A stretch of DNA of 64,000 bases from Micromonospora kangleipakensis (GCF_004217615.1 NZ_SHLD01000001.1:4898001-4962000), one strand, 5' to 3'. Shown: positions 34,383-44,130, counted from the first letter of the stretch. The notes: a model not told the origin generated them from the letters alone. Numbers and translations: made by a program.

Positions 34383-35634
34383 GGCTCCCCCTCGTCCGCC
34401 GCTTACCCACGAAGGTCACCGCCATACCTGTCCGCTGGTGTTCCGGGCAGGACCAACGACGAAGCTGACAAGGGCTGATTCGAGGCCATCGGTGCCCGGA
34501 CGGGTCGGACGGCTGATTCGGCACACGGGGCAACCGCGGGAAGTCTTCCCGCAATCTGCCAGGGTCAGCGACCCGTTCGGTCCGCAGTACTCGTCCGGTC
34601 AAGGTGCGTGGCGTGGCTCCCCTTGAGCACGGTCGGCTGCGGTAGTTGTGACACTCGACTGGCCTTGCTGCCGTGCACGTGAATGGCCAGCAGGCACTGC
34701 CTTCTTGACAGACCACTGCGGCATGATGTGCGGCCAGGACGGACTACCCGGGCTGCTGGCCCGCCTCGCTTCCCGCGCTCGCGAGGACGAGCCGATGCCG
34801 CCGCCTTTGCTTCCGGCACGACGACATCATGCCGGGCGACCGCCCCTGAGCACGACGCGCGCCGGGACTTACGCCGTCCCGGTTAGGTCCGATGGCGCCC
34901 AGCGGGATCCATGTCGGCAGAGCGAGCAGCCGGTGCCGGTCCACGCCGCTCAGGACCAGAGGCCCCACGGTCCGCTCCGCCATCTCGCAGCAGTGATCGG
35001 CCGCCACCCGCGGGATCTCGGCGTCGTAGTCCACGGCCGATGCACCTTGCCCCTGACTACCGGGACTGCGCCAACAGGGCCGCCCTTTAGCCAGTGCGAG
35101 TGCAGTTGTGTGAAACGGGACGCTGCCACCCGACCTCACGTGACTATCAGGAACGGTTCGCCGACGTGACCCCGGCGCTCGTCGAGGACAGGAAGATTGA
35201 CGAGGTGAACGTGTCCCACGTGGCGCGTTGCAGCGGCACCCCTGACGGGTTCAGCGCCGCAACCGAACGGATCAAGGGGGAAGCCTCGAACCGACGATGT
35301 GGTGATGCCGGGTGCAGGCGCGGCGCAGCGACACCCAAGCCGAAAGGGAGTTCAAGCTCCGTTCAGCGTGCGGTGCTCCCGCTCCGCTCCCTTGCGAACC
35401 CGGCTCACGGCTCCCCGTCGTCGCCTAGGTGGAGCGCGCGGATCGGACGTTATGGCTGGAGATGTCGGAACTCCACCGCCTCTCCATTCCAACGGCAGCG
35501 GGGTGCCATGGGATGACTTGCGTGTGGCCGGGAACCCTGGTTCGGAATGACCAAGTCCTGACAGCGGCTCGGCGGCGGTCTTCCGCTGCGAGCGACGCTC
35601 GGCATGGGCGGACCGACGACGTGAGGAGGTTTGG
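34383..35634. other. 1.25-kb stretch without a recognisable gene
   Basis: No frame has both start signals and a family. At 34702-34714 the sequence TTCTTGACAGACC equals part of the right terminal repeat of the IS256 element at 3822-5215, so a solitary element end may be present. A dispersed 33-bp motif lies at 35098-35130. The last 30 bp hold the GGAGG ribosome-binding site of the next gene. Confidence 0.5.
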
Positions 35635-37794
35635 GTGACCGCGACATCACGGCGGCCGACGCCCGCCGACCCGATGCCGGACGCACGGACGCGGCCCGGG
35701 GTGTCCAGCGGCGCCTGCCGAGACATGCCGCCGGAGTTGGGGCCGGACGCGATCGGCGTGCTGGAGGGTCGCACCTTCATGTTCTCCGACGCCCGCGGAG
35801 ACGTGCCGAGGGGCTCCATCGGCGGCCTGGTGCACGACGACACCCGGTTCCTCAACCAGTGGGAACTGACGATCGACGACGCGCCGCTGCTGGTGCTCTC
35901 CTCGGGAACCGTTGACGCGTACTCGGCGGCGTTCTTCCTGGCCAACTCCGACCTGCCCCACCTGCCCGCCAACCGGGTGGGCGTGCGACGGCAGCGCTTC
36001 GTCGGCGACGGCCTCTACGAACGCGTCGAGCTGCGGTACTTCGGCATCGAGCCCGTGTCGTTCCGCCTGCGTGTGGCGGTCGGGACGGATTTCGCCGACC
36101 TGTTCGAGATCAAGGAGTCGGGCCGCGACCGTGCCCCGGACATCATCCGTCAGCACGAACCGGACGGCTCGGCACTCGGGTTCGGGTACCGCAACGGCAG
36201 CTATGCGGCGTCGGTACGCGTCGAGGCCGACCCGCCGGCCGACCTGGTGGACGGCGACGCCCTGGTGTGGGATGTGTGTCTCGAGCGGGGGCAGCAGTGG
36301 TCCTGCGAGTTGCAGGTTCCGCTGCGCTGCGGCGAGGAAGACTACCGACCGGCGGTCCGCGGGTTCGGCGAGGCGTTCGATCACGGGCCGGAGGACCCGT
36401 CGACCCGGTGGGCGGCGGAGAAGCCGCATCTGCACACCGACGTCGATCTGCTCCGCGACGTCTACCACAGGTCGGCGGTCGATCTGGTGTCCATGCGGAT
36501 CGAGAAGACCATCGCCGGCGAGCCGGTCGTCCTCCTTGCCGCGGGCCTGCCGTGGTTCCTGACCACCTTCGGTCGCGACACGGTGATCACCGCCTACCAG
36601 ACCGTGACCTGCGGCCCTGATGTCGCCCGCGGCGCCCTGATCGTGCTGGCGACGCATCAGGCGAAAGGGTTCAACGACTTCACCGACGAGGAACCTGGCA
36701 AGATATTCCACGAGTACCGCTCGGGTGAGCTGACCCAGCTCGGGCTCAAGCCTTACCACCCGTACTACGGCAGTGCCGACACCACCGCGCTCTGGCTCAT
36801 CCTGCTCTCGGAGTACTGGCGGTGGACCGGGGACGCCGACCTCGTGCGCCGGTTGCGCGGCAATGCCGAGGCCGCGCTGCGGTGGATCGACCACTACGGC
36901 GACCGCGACGGCGACGGATACGTCGAGTACGCCACCCGATCCACGCAGGGCTTGGGCAACCAGTGCTGGCGGGACTCCCCCGACGGCGTGCAGTACGCCG
37001 ACGGGCGGATACCCGTCCTACCGATCGCCACCTGTGAGGTGCAGGGCTACACCTACGACGCGAAACTGCGCATGGCCGAGCTCGCCGAGGGACTGTGGCA
37101 GGACCCGGCCATGGCCCAGCGACTACGCGCCGACGCCGCGCGCCTGTGCGAACAGTTCAATCGGGACTACTGGATCCCCGAGCGGGGCGGCTACTACGCC
37201 GTCGGCCTCGACGGCGACAAACGGCCGATCGACTCGATGACCTCCAACATGGGTCATCTGCTCTGGAGTGGGATAGTCCCCGAGGAACGCGCCGGACAGC
37301 TCGCGCGACACCTGATGTCTCCCGAGCTGTTCTCCGGGTGGGGGGTGCGCACCCTGTCCACCGCCGATGTTGGCTACAACCCCATCGGCTATCACGTCGG
37401 CACGGTCTGGCCGCACGACAACTCGATCATCGCCGCCGGGCTGGCCCGCTACGGTCACCGCGACGAGGCCAACCGGATCGCGATGGCGATGCTGGAAGCG
37501 TCCCGGCACTCCGAGCACCGGCTGCCCGAGGCGTTCTCCGGCTACGACCGGTCCTTCGGCCGTCAGCCCGTGCCGTACCCGACCGCCTGCAACCCCCAGG
37601 CCTGGGCCAGCGGGGCGCCTCTGCTGTTCCTGCGCACGATGCTCGGCCTCGAACCGCGGGAGGGGGAACTCGTCGCCGACGCTCACGTCCCCGACGAACT
37701 CGGACGGATCCGCCTGCACCACGTAGCGGCGCTCGGGCGACGGTGGAACGTCGAAGCCGCGGGTTCCGATTGCACGGTCTCGCCCGCCGACTAG
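35635..37794 (+). CDS. Glycogen debranching-type amylo-alpha-1,6-glucosidase
   Basis: A 719-residue protein from GTG 35635 with GGAGG 5 nt upstream. N-terminal domain (about 30-270): EGRTFMFSDARGDVPRGSIG and GLVHDDTRFLNQWELTIDDA are typical of the glycogen-debranching N-terminal family. The C-terminal (alpha/alpha)6 barrel carries AGLPWFLTTFGRDTVITAYQ, YYGSADTTALWLILLSEYWR, and the late YHVGTVWPHDNSIIAAGLAR and ACNPQAWASGAPLLFLRTML. The enzyme probably removes glucose or oligosaccharide branches from glycogen-like or trehalose-type glucans. Cytoplasmic, complete, monocistronic; its stop abuts an IS630 relic. Confidence 0.9.
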   Translation: MTATSRRPTPADPMPDARTRPGVSSGACRDMPPELGPDAIGVLEGRTFMFSDARGDVPRGSIGGLVHDDTRFLNQWELTIDDAPLLVLSSGTVDAYSAAFFLANSDLPHLPANRVGVRRQRFVGDGLYERVELRYFGIEPVSFRLRVAVGTDFADLFEIKESGRDRAPDIIRQHEPDGSALGFGYRNGSYAASVRVEADPPADLVDGDALVWDVCLERGQQWSCELQVPLRCGEEDYRPAVRGFGEAFDHGPEDPSTRWAAEKPHLHTDVDLLRDVYHRSAVDLVSMRIEKTIAGEPVVLLAAGLPWFLTTFGRDTVITAYQTVTCGPDVARGALIVLATHQAKGFNDFTDEEPGKIFHEYRSGELTQLGLKPYHPYYGSADTTALWLILLSEYWRWTGDADLVRRLRGNAEAALRWIDHYGDRDGDGYVEYATRSTQGLGNQCWRDSPDGVQYADGRIPVLPIATCEVQGYTYDAKLRMAELAEGLWQDPAMAQRLRADAARLCEQFNRDYWIPERGGYYAVGLDGDKRPIDSMTSNMGHLLWSGIVPEERAGQLARHLMSPELFSGWGVRTLSTADVGYNPIGYHVGTVWPHDNSIIAAGLARYGHRDEANRIAMAMLEASRHSEHRLPEAFSGYDRSFGRQPVPYPTACNPQAWASGAPLLFLRTMLGLEPREGELVADAHVPDELGRIRLHHVAALGRRWNVEAAGSDCTVSPAD

Positions 37795-38494
37795 TGGAAA
37801 TGCACGCTCGGGTGGCTGTCCAGCCAGGATCGGACATCGGGGGTGGTGTGGGTGGACAGGTTGTCCAGCAACACTTGGATCTCTCGGCCGGCATGCGGGG
37901 CGACGGCCTTTTTGAGGAAGGCCAGGAACGCGGCTCCGTTGCGGCTGGGCATGCAGTCACCGACGACCTCGCCGGTGTTCATGTTCAAGGCGGCGAATAA
38001 GTTGGTCGTGCCGTGCCGCACGTAGTCGTGGGTGCGTTGTTCGCTGGCGTCGAACTCGATCGGTAACAGCGGCTGGGTGTGGTCCGGGGTCTGGATCTGG
38101 GTTTGCTCGTCCAGGCTGAGCACGACTGCCCCGCCGGGTGGGTCCAGATACAGTCCGACGAGTCGGCGACCGTGTCGGGGAACCGCGGATCCTTACTGAG
38201 TTTTGAAGGTGCCCTGCGGGTGCGGTTTGAGGCCATGCTCGCGCCACAGGTTCGCGACCCAGTGATGCGAGACCGGCGTCCTACTCGTGCGGGTGACGTA
38301 GTCGGCCATGCTGCGGCTGGACCAGTGCGACAGCCCGGTCCCTCGGCATGCCACAACACGATCCGCGCCCGCGTCCCGACCGCCGCCGACACCTCCGTGC
38401 TGGTCATGAGCGCAGGAAGCTCAGTACGCTGCTCCGCCGTCAACTCCCCCCGACTGCCAACCACACCATCGTCACGTAAAGACAACAGCATCAC
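37795..38494 (-). pseudogene. IS630-family transposase relic
   Basis: The minus strand first encodes ELTAEQRTELPALMTSTEVS and AVGTRARIVLWHAEG, then has a deletion and frame changes. A later frame carries LKPHPQGTFK-like and KDPRFPDTVADS pieces, and finally the DDE part SLDEQTQIQTPDHTQPLLPI, YVRHGTTNLFAALNMNTGEV and VLLDNLSTHTTPDVRSWLDS. The end is cut after HPSVHFH exactly where the debranching enzyme gene stops, so the last catalytic Glu region is missing. The copy is dead. Confidence 0.85.
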
Positions 38495-38500
38495 GTGACA

Positions 38501-39148
38501 TCAGCCGCCGCTGACGTGGCGGAGGACGGCCAGGACCCGGCGGTTGTCGCTATCCGAGGACGGCAAACCGAGTTTCGCGAAGATGTTCGCCACGTGCTTC
38601 TCCACGACCCCGGAGGTGATGACAAGAGCCGCCGCGATCCCGGCGTTGGATCGTCCCTCGGCCATCAGCGAAAGCACCTCACGCTCCCGGGGGGTCAGCG
38701 ACGCCACCCCGGCCGTGTCCTGCCCGGCGCGCATCAGGTGGCCGACCACCTCCGGATCCAGCGCGGTGCCACCGGATGCCACCCGGGTCAGCGCGTCCAC
38801 GAAATCGGCGACGTCGGCGACGCGGTCCTTGAGCAGGTATCCGACGCCGGTCGGCCGGTCGGCGAGCAGGCGGGTCGCGTAGCGGGTCTCCACGTACTGG
38901 GAGAACACCAGCACACCGACGTCGGGATGGTCGCGTCGGATGTCGATCGCGGCGCGCAGTCCCTCGTCGGTGTGCGTCGGTGGCATCCGGACGTCGATGA
39001 TGGCTACATTCGGTACGCTGGCGGCAATCGCGGACCGCAACGCATCCGCGTCGGCCACCGCCGCGCACACCTCGAAACCGCGGTCGGTGAGCAGCCGGAC
39101 CAGCCCTTCCCGCATCATCGCGGCATCCTCCGCGATCACCACCCGCAT
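38501..39148 (-). CDS. NarL/LuxR-type response regulator
   Basis: A 215-residue protein; ATG 39148 with GGAGG 7 nt upstream. Receiver domain: acidic pair in VVIAEDAAMM, phospho-acceptor Asp52 in VAIIDVRMPP, Lys107 in GVGYLLKDRV. C-terminal LuxR HTH: SLTPREREVLSLMAEGRSNA, GIAAALVITSGVVEKHVANI. It lies 14 bp after the histidine kinase gene and is the last gene of a four-gene unit, so it probably controls the ABC transporter or the operon itself. Confidence 0.93.
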   Translation of the reverse strand: MRVVIAEDAAMMREGLVRLLTDRGFEVCAAVADADALRSAIAASVPNVAIIDVRMPPTHTDEGLRAAIDIRRDHPDVGVLVFSQYVETRYATRLLADRPTGVGYLLKDRVADVADFVDALTRVASGGTALDPEVVGHLMRAGQDTAGVASLTPREREVLSLMAEGRSNAGIAAALVITSGVVEKHVANIFAKLGLPSSDSDNRRVLAVLRHVSGG

Positions 39149-39162
39149 GTCGTCGCCTCCGT

Positions 39163-40509
39163 TCACACCTGTGTGGGCAGCTCGATCTCGACCCGGGTCG
39201 GACCGCCGGTCGGACTGTGTACGCGCATCCGGCCGTCCACGACGGCGATGCGGCGGGCCAGGCCGGACAGGCCGGGACCGTCCGGGTTCGCCCCGCCGAT
39301 GCCGTCGTCCTTGATGGTCAACATCAGGCGCTCGCCGGATCGGACGACGCCGAGCCCGATACGGGTCGCCCGGCTGTGTTTGGCCGCGTTCGCGAGCAGC
39401 TCGGAGGCGCAGAAGTAAGCGATGGTCTCGATCGCGGGCGCCGGGCGGTCGGGCAGCTCGACGTTCACCGCGACCGGGATGGCGCTGCTCGTCGCGAGCG
39501 TCGCCAGCGCGTCGCCGAGACCGTTGTCGAGGACCGGCGGGTGGATCCCGCGCACCAGGTCGCGCAGGTCGGCGAGGGCATCCTTCGCTCCGCGGTGGGC
39601 GAGCGCGACCAGTTCGCGGGCCTGTGCGAGGTCGGGTGGCAGGCCGTCGACACCGAGCTTCTCGGTCGCCATGCCGAGGTTCATCGCCAGCGTGGCCAGC
39701 CGGATCTGCGCGCCGTCGTGCAGGTCCCGTTCCAGCCTGCGCATCATCGCGGCCGCGTCGTCGATCGCGCGTGCCCGGGTGACCTGCAGTTCGCGTACCC
39801 GCTCGGCGAGCCGACGCGGACCGAGCAGCCGTCGCATGGCGGCAAGGTCCAGTGTCGTACCGGCCCGCATCAACCACGGTGCGACCAGCAGCATGGCGAG
39901 GCCGGCCGCGGCGATGAGGAACGTTCCGGCGAACGTCCGCGTACTGATAGTGCCGAACGGCGTCAGCGCCCACACCGGTCCGAGGCGCGTTCCGGCCGGG
40001 TGGTTGCGAAACAGCGGCCACCACACCGGGTAGCTGAGGTTGACCAGGCCGAACACGTAGCAGAATGCGCCGTAGCCCTCGGGGATGGCCAGTGGCACCT
40101 TGAGCAGGCCGTACCCGACGGCGCGCCAGCCCGGTCCGTCGGAGACCACGGCGCTGATCCGCTTCGAGAGCCGGGGCGGCGGGGCGTCCACGTGCACGTC
40201 GAGCAGCCGGTCGGCGAGTGAGCGATGCACGGCTCCCATCGCGCGCCCGATCGGGGCGGCCAGCACGACCAGGAGCGCGATGGTGAGCGGAAACAGGACC
40301 AGGAACACCGGTGCGACGGTAGGTGCGGGCTGGTTGGACATGGCTCCGGTCGCCCAGAGGATGAGGACGCCCAGGGCCGGCACGATCGCCGGTACGCTCA
40401 GGATCGCGGCCGCACTGACCACGCCGACGACGCAGAACACCGCCCGGCGCAGGGCCAGTGTGGTGAACGGAGCGCGCAGCGCGGTCATCAGCCCATTGTC
40501 GCTGGTCAC
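39163..40509 (-). CDS. Sensor histidine kinase (HisKA_3 type)
   Basis: A 448-residue kinase. GTG 40509 overlaps the permease stop (GTGA); ATG 40488 is a possible later start, but neither has a strong ribosome-binding site, so coupling is likely. Four or so membrane helices occupy residues 20-215 (VFCVVGVVSAAAILSVPAIV, PVFLVLFPLTIALLVVLAAP and others) around a sensor-domain loop. The dimerisation helix RRLERDLHDGAQIRLATLAM has phospho-His264. The ATPase domain shows ELLANAAKHSRA (N box) and IKDDGIGGANPDGPGLSGLA (G boxes). Partner of the response regulator downstream. Confidence 0.9.
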   Translation of the reverse strand: MTSDNGLMTALRAPFTTLALRRAVFCVVGVVSAAAILSVPAIVPALGVLILWATGAMSNQPAPTVAPVFLVLFPLTIALLVVLAAPIGRAMGAVHRSLADRLLDVHVDAPPPRLSKRISAVVSDGPGWRAVGYGLLKVPLAIPEGYGAFCYVFGLVNLSYPVWWPLFRNHPAGTRLGPVWALTPFGTISTRTFAGTFLIAAAGLAMLLVAPWLMRAGTTLDLAAMRRLLGPRRLAERVRELQVTRARAIDDAAAMMRRLERDLHDGAQIRLATLAMNLGMATEKLGVDGLPPDLAQARELVALAHRGAKDALADLRDLVRGIHPPVLDNGLGDALATLATSSAIPVAVNVELPDRPAPAIETIAYFCASELLANAAKHSRATRIGLGVVRSGERLMLTIKDDGIGGANPDGPGLSGLARRIAVVDGRMRVHSPTGGPTRVEIELPTQV

Positions 40510-41276
40510 GCGTCGCGATGGCGGAGCAGCACGCCGCCGCACAGAATCGCTACCGCCGCGTACCCGCACATCAGCAGCGCGCTGATCCAGCTGGAGAACA
40601 GCCCGGGTACCGGCGAGGTCACCGCGATCGAGTTGAGCAGCATCAACAGCGGGACGAAGCGGCCGAGCTGGATTCCGCTCTCGCCGAACAGGCCGGCCAC
40701 GATCATCGGGACGAACATCAGACCGAACAGCGTGCCGATCGCGGCGCCCGAGTGCCGCACGATCGTCCCGATGCCGACCCCGATCAGCGCGGTGACGCCC
40801 AGATAAACGCCGGTCAGCACGACCGCGCGCAGGATCGCCGGGTCTCCGAGGGATGCGGCCGGGATGGCGGTGCCGCGGATCGCGAGCTGCCCGCTCAGAT
40901 AGCCAGCGAAGCTCGCGACCAGGCCGACGGTGAGAGCCGCGCCGCCGCACACGGCGACCTTCGCGGCCAAGACGATCCGACGCCGCGGGACGGCGGCGAA
41001 CGTCGAGCGGATCATCCCGGTGCCGTATTCGCCGGTCACCATCAGGACGCCGAGCGCTCCGAGGAGCAGCTGGGCCACAATGGCGCCGCCGAGGCTGTTG
41101 TTCAGGATCTGGGCGGCGGTGGCGACCGGGGTGTGCGATCGGTACCCGAGTCCCACCCCGGCCCCGGCCGCGGCCATCGAGACCACCGCAGCGATCGCCA
41201 GCCACCACGTCGACCGGACGCTGCTCAGCTTGATCCGCTCCATCCGGGCCGCGTGCCGGAATCCGTACCCGTTCAT
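40506..41276 (-). CDS. ABC transporter permease
   Basis: A 256-residue ABC-2-type permease with six membrane helices (WWLAIAAVVSMAAAGAGVGL, GGAIVAQLLLGALGVLMVTG, TGVYLGVTALIGVGIGTIVR and others). ATG 41276 overlaps the ATPase stop (ATGA) and its stop overlaps the kinase start, so the genes are translationally coupled. The motif GEYGTGMIRSTFAAVPRRRI is typical of permeases paired with CcmA-like ATPases in bacteriocin/antibiotic export and resistance systems. Confidence 0.88.
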   Translation of the reverse strand: MNGYGFRHAARMERIKLSSVRSTWWLAIAAVVSMAAAGAGVGLGYRSHTPVATAAQILNNSLGGAIVAQLLLGALGVLMVTGEYGTGMIRSTFAAVPRRRIVLAAKVAVCGGAALTVGLVASFAGYLSGQLAIRGTAIPAASLGDPAILRAVVLTGVYLGVTALIGVGIGTIVRHSGAAIGTLFGLMFVPMIVAGLFGESGIQLGRFVPLLMLLNSIAVTSPVPGLFSSWISALLMCGYAAVAILCGGVLLRHRDA

Positions 41277-41998
41277 GACGCTCCCACTCCGCGATAGTCG
41301 GTGGCCTGTGAGGTGAGCCGGAAGAACGCGTCCTCCAGGCTGTCGTCGCCGGCGGCGAGTTCGGCGACGGTCGTCTCGGCCAGCAGCCGGCCGCGGCCGA
41401 TGACCACCAGCCGGTCGGCGGTCAGCGCCATCTCGGCGATCAGGTGGCTGGACACAAACACCGTCCGGCCTTGGGCGGCGAGTCCGCGCAGCAGGTCCCG
41501 GATCCAGCGGATGCCCTCCGGATCCAGTCCGTTGGCCGGCTCGTCGAGCAGGAGGACGCCCGGGTCGCCGAGCAGGGCCACAGCGACGCCGAGCCGCTGG
41601 CGCATGCCGAGCGAGTACGTACCGGCACGCCGCGTTGCCGCGTCGGACAGACCGACGATGCGCAGCACCTGCTCGACCCGGGAACCGGGGATGTCGTTGC
41701 TCGCGGCCAGCGCGGTCAGGTGCGCACGGGCGCTGCGGCCGGGATGGAACGCCCCGGCATCGAGGAGCGCGCCGACCGTCTTCAACGGCCAGTTCAGGTC
41801 CGGGTACCGGACGCCGCCGATCAGTGCCTCGCCATGGTCCGGGGCATCTAGGCCGAGGATCATCCGCATCGTCGTCGACTTGCCGGATCCGTTCGGGCCG
41901 AGGAAGCCGGTCACCACCCCCGGCTGCACCCGGACGCTCAGCCCGTCAACGGCGACCCGGTCGCCGTAGCGTTTCGTCAGCTCACGTAGTTCGATCAC
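41273..41998 (-). CDS. ABC transporter ATP-binding protein
   Basis: A 241-residue ATPase. Walker A GPNGSGKST (34-42), signature YSLGMRQRLGVA, Walker B VLLLDEPANGLDP and the switch His in VFVSSHLIAEM are all present. GTG 41998 is chosen because homology starts at VIELRELTKRYGD and TAGCGT lies 7 nt upstream with no ribosome-binding site, so the operon mRNA may be leaderless. It energises the adjacent permease. CcmA/BcrA-type exporter; the substrate is probably an antimicrobial, by analogy with kinase-linked systems. Confidence 0.92.
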   Translation of the reverse strand: MIELRELTKRYGDRVAVDGLSVRVQPGVVTGFLGPNGSGKSTTMRMILGLDAPDHGEALIGGVRYPDLNWPLKTVGALLDAGAFHPGRSARAHLTALAASNDIPGSRVEQVLRIVGLSDAATRRAGTYSLGMRQRLGVAVALLGDPGVLLLDEPANGLDPEGIRWIRDLLRGLAAQGRTVFVSSHLIAEMALTADRLVVIGRGRLLAETTVAELAAGDDSLEDAFFRLTSQATDYRGVGAS

Positions 41999-42096
41999 AC
42001 GATCGACGCTAGGCAACGCCGTCGGCGGTCGGAAGCCGGAAAACATCCGACTCCGCCTGGAGGTTTTCCGCCCCCATCGCGGTCCCGACCCAGTTA

Positions 42097-42165
42097 GTGT
42101 CCCGTGACCCTGATCGGTTTACCTTCGAGTTGTTCGCGACGTAACCGATCAGGGTCACGGGACAC
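42097..42165. mobile_element. MITE-like palindrome with TA duplication
   Basis: Perfect 24-bp complementary arms 42096-42119 and 42143-42166 (core GTGTCCCGTGACCCTGATCG) surround a 23-nt centre. If the ends are GTGTCCC...GGGACAC, the element is 69 bp and flanked by TA on both sides, as for IS630/Tc1-mariner-derived miniature elements. It has no coding capacity. It lies upstream of the ABC operon and next to an IS5 relic. Confidence 0.65.
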
Positions 42166-42167
42166 TA

Positions 42168-42367
42168 GGCCGTGTTTCAGTAGTGGAGATCGTCTGACCG
42201 GCGTCGGCGTGTCGGTGATCGACAGACAGCGAGGTCTCCGGTAGGTGGTTCAACGACGAAGAAGAACCCATAACCGGAGACCTCGTGGCCACCTTAGCGG
42301 TGACGAGGCGACACGACCTGACTGACGCCCGGTGCCGGCTACGTGTCCTACCGCCCCGGCCCCACTG
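42168..42367 (+). pseudogene. IS5-family element, 5' end relic
   Basis: An inverted pair GAGGTCTCCGGT / ACCGGAGACCTC (from about 42230 and ending near 42284) precedes GTG 42283, from which the frame reads [20 protein letters not shown]. This is the start of an IS5-type transposase ([17 protein letters not shown]) and is lost after about 25 residues. Only the left end of the element remains. Confidence 0.65.
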
Positions 42368-42474
42368 ACCGGAGGGCCAGTGGCGGTCGCAGCAATAGCG
42401 GAACAGCACCGGGCGTCGCGCTCGTCGGCGCCCGACCGGGCGGCGACGTCGACGTACGGCCTAGGGTGGGCGGC

Positions 42475-43722
42475 ATGGCAAGCCCTGTCCCCTCCGCCAA
42501 CGGCTTCACGGCGCAGAATCCGCTCACCCGGCTGACGCTGCCCGAACTCCGGCAGCGCACCAGCGTGAAGTGGCGCATGCACCCGCCCGACGTGCTTCCC
42601 CTCTGGGTCGCGGAGATGGACGTACCCCTCGCTCCCGCCGTGGCCGACGCGCTCCGCAGCGCGATCGACCTCGGTGACACCGGATACGCGTACGGGACGG
42701 CGTACGCCGAGGCGCTCGGCGACTTCGCCGCCCAGCGGTGGGGCTGGAACGACTTCCGCGTCGACCGCACCATGGTCGTACCCGACGTGATGATGGGCAT
42801 CGTCGAGGTGCTCCGGCTCGTGACCGACCCCGGGGACGCGGTGGTGGTCTGCTCCCCCGTCTACCCGCCCTTCTACGCCTTCGCCAGCCACAGCGGCCGG
42901 CAGGTGATCGAGGCCCCACTCGGACCCGACCTGCGGATGGACCTTGCCGCTCTCGACGAGGCCTTCCGCCGGGCCCGGGCCCGCGGCCGCCGGCCGGCGT
43001 TCCTGCTGTGCAACCCGCACAACCCGACCGGCGTCGTCCACCGCCGTGACGAGCTCGAGGCCGTCGCCGAACTGGCCGACCGGCACGGCCTGCGGGTGAT
43101 CTCCGACGAGATCCACGCCCCCCTGGTGCTCCCCGGGGCGCACTTCACCCCGTACCTCACGGTGGCCGGCGCGGAGAACGCGTTCGCCCTGATCTCCGCC
43201 TCGAAGGCGTGGAACCTCGCCGGCCTCAAGGCGGCGCTCGCGGTCGCCGGGCCGCAGGCCGTCGCCGACCTCGACCGCATGCCGGAAGAGGTCAGCCACG
43301 GGCCCAGCCACCTGGGGGTCATCGCGCACACCGCCGCGTTCCGCGCCGGCGGACCGTGGCTCGACCTCGTCCTCGACGGCCTCGACACCAACCGCACGCT
43401 GCTGGAAACGCTGCTGGCGAAGCACATGCCGTCCGCCCGGTACCACCGGCCCGAGGGCACCTACCTCGCCTGGCTGGACTGCACGGCGCTGGGCATCGAC
43501 ATCGGACAGTCGGACGGCGAACCCGGCGTGGCCAGCGATGTCGCCGGGCCCGCGAAGATGTTCCTCGACCGCGCGCGGGTCGCCCTCAGCTCCGGGCACG
43601 TCTTCGGCACCGGCGGGGCAGGCTTCGTACGACTCAACTTCGCCACCTCACCCGCGATCCTCACCGACGCCGTCACCCGCATGGGCCGGGCAGCCGACGC
43701 GCACCACCCGTCGGCGGGCTGA
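42475..43722 (+). CDS. MalY/PatB-type PLP C-S lyase (cystathionine beta-lyase-like)
   Basis: A 415-residue fold-type I PLP enzyme. ATG 42475 has TAGGGT 7 nt upstream, fitting a leaderless mRNA; upstream in-frame codons are not conserved. Motifs: [20 protein letters not shown], Asn183 in [15 protein letters not shown], Asp211 in [14 protein letters not shown], Schiff-base Lys244 in [15 protein letters not shown], and [11 protein letters not shown] near the end. PatB/MalY enzymes split C-S bonds of cystathionine or related thioethers to thiol, pyruvate and ammonia. Complete and monocistronic. Confidence 0.93.
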   Translation: MASPVPSANGFTAQNPLTRLTLPELRQRTSVKWRMHPPDVLPLWVAEMDVPLAPAVADALRSAIDLGDTGYAYGTAYAEALGDFAAQRWGWNDFRVDRTMVVPDVMMGIVEVLRLVTDPGDAVVVCSPVYPPFYAFASHSGRQVIEAPLGPDLRMDLAALDEAFRRARARGRRPAFLLCNPHNPTGVVHRRDELEAVAELADRHGLRVISDEIHAPLVLPGAHFTPYLTVAGAENAFALISASKAWNLAGLKAALAVAGPQAVADLDRMPEEVSHGPSHLGVIAHTAAFRAGGPWLDLVLDGLDTNRTLLETLLAKHMPSARYHRPEGTYLAWLDCTALGIDIGQSDGEPGVASDVAGPAKMFLDRARVALSSGHVFGTGGAGFVRLNFATSPAILTDAVTRMGRAADAHHPSAG

Positions 43723-43928
43723 GCCCTCGGTCCCAGACGCCGTGCCTCCACGACCCGGCGCTGGGATCGACCAGCCGCCGGGTCGGGGGTACGGACGTCA
43801 GCTGATGGACACCGAGTAGGAGGTGATGTTGATCTGGCCGCTGCCTCGAGCAACATCTGAGCCTCGACGTGAATCCGCACATCGCAGCCATCCCGTCACC
43901 TGGCCGATGACTGCTGTTCGCTGCCGTT

Positions 43929-43960
43929 GAGTGCAGTTGTGTGACGCGGGACGCTGCACC
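43929..43960 (+). repeat. Dispersed short motif, copy at 43929
   Basis: The 32-bp sequence starting GAGTGCAGTTGTGTGA and ending GGGACGCTGCACC recurs at 35098-35130 with few changes. Its second half recurs at 29413-29428 and, less well, at 45796-45813. Both full copies read VQLC(D/E)(A/T)GRC in the same frame. The surroundings (43723-44130) otherwise hold no gene. Confidence 0.6.
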
Positions 43961-44130
43961 TCCTCTGACCTTCGCAAACAGAAGACCGCAGGTAGGAGGC
44001 CGTGGATCGTCCCCGCGGCGCAGGCGATCGCGTACGTTCGTGATTCCGATCTGCGGCCACCCCAATTTCGCTGCGAGCGCTCGTCGAGGCCGGCCTGGCC
44101 CGACTGCCGCCGGCAGCGATTGGCAGGCGG

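Noticed and set aside
35160..35450. Possible group II intron or structured RNA upstream of the debranching gene
   Set aside because: Several short hairpins, but no domain V-like motif or reverse transcriptase was seen.
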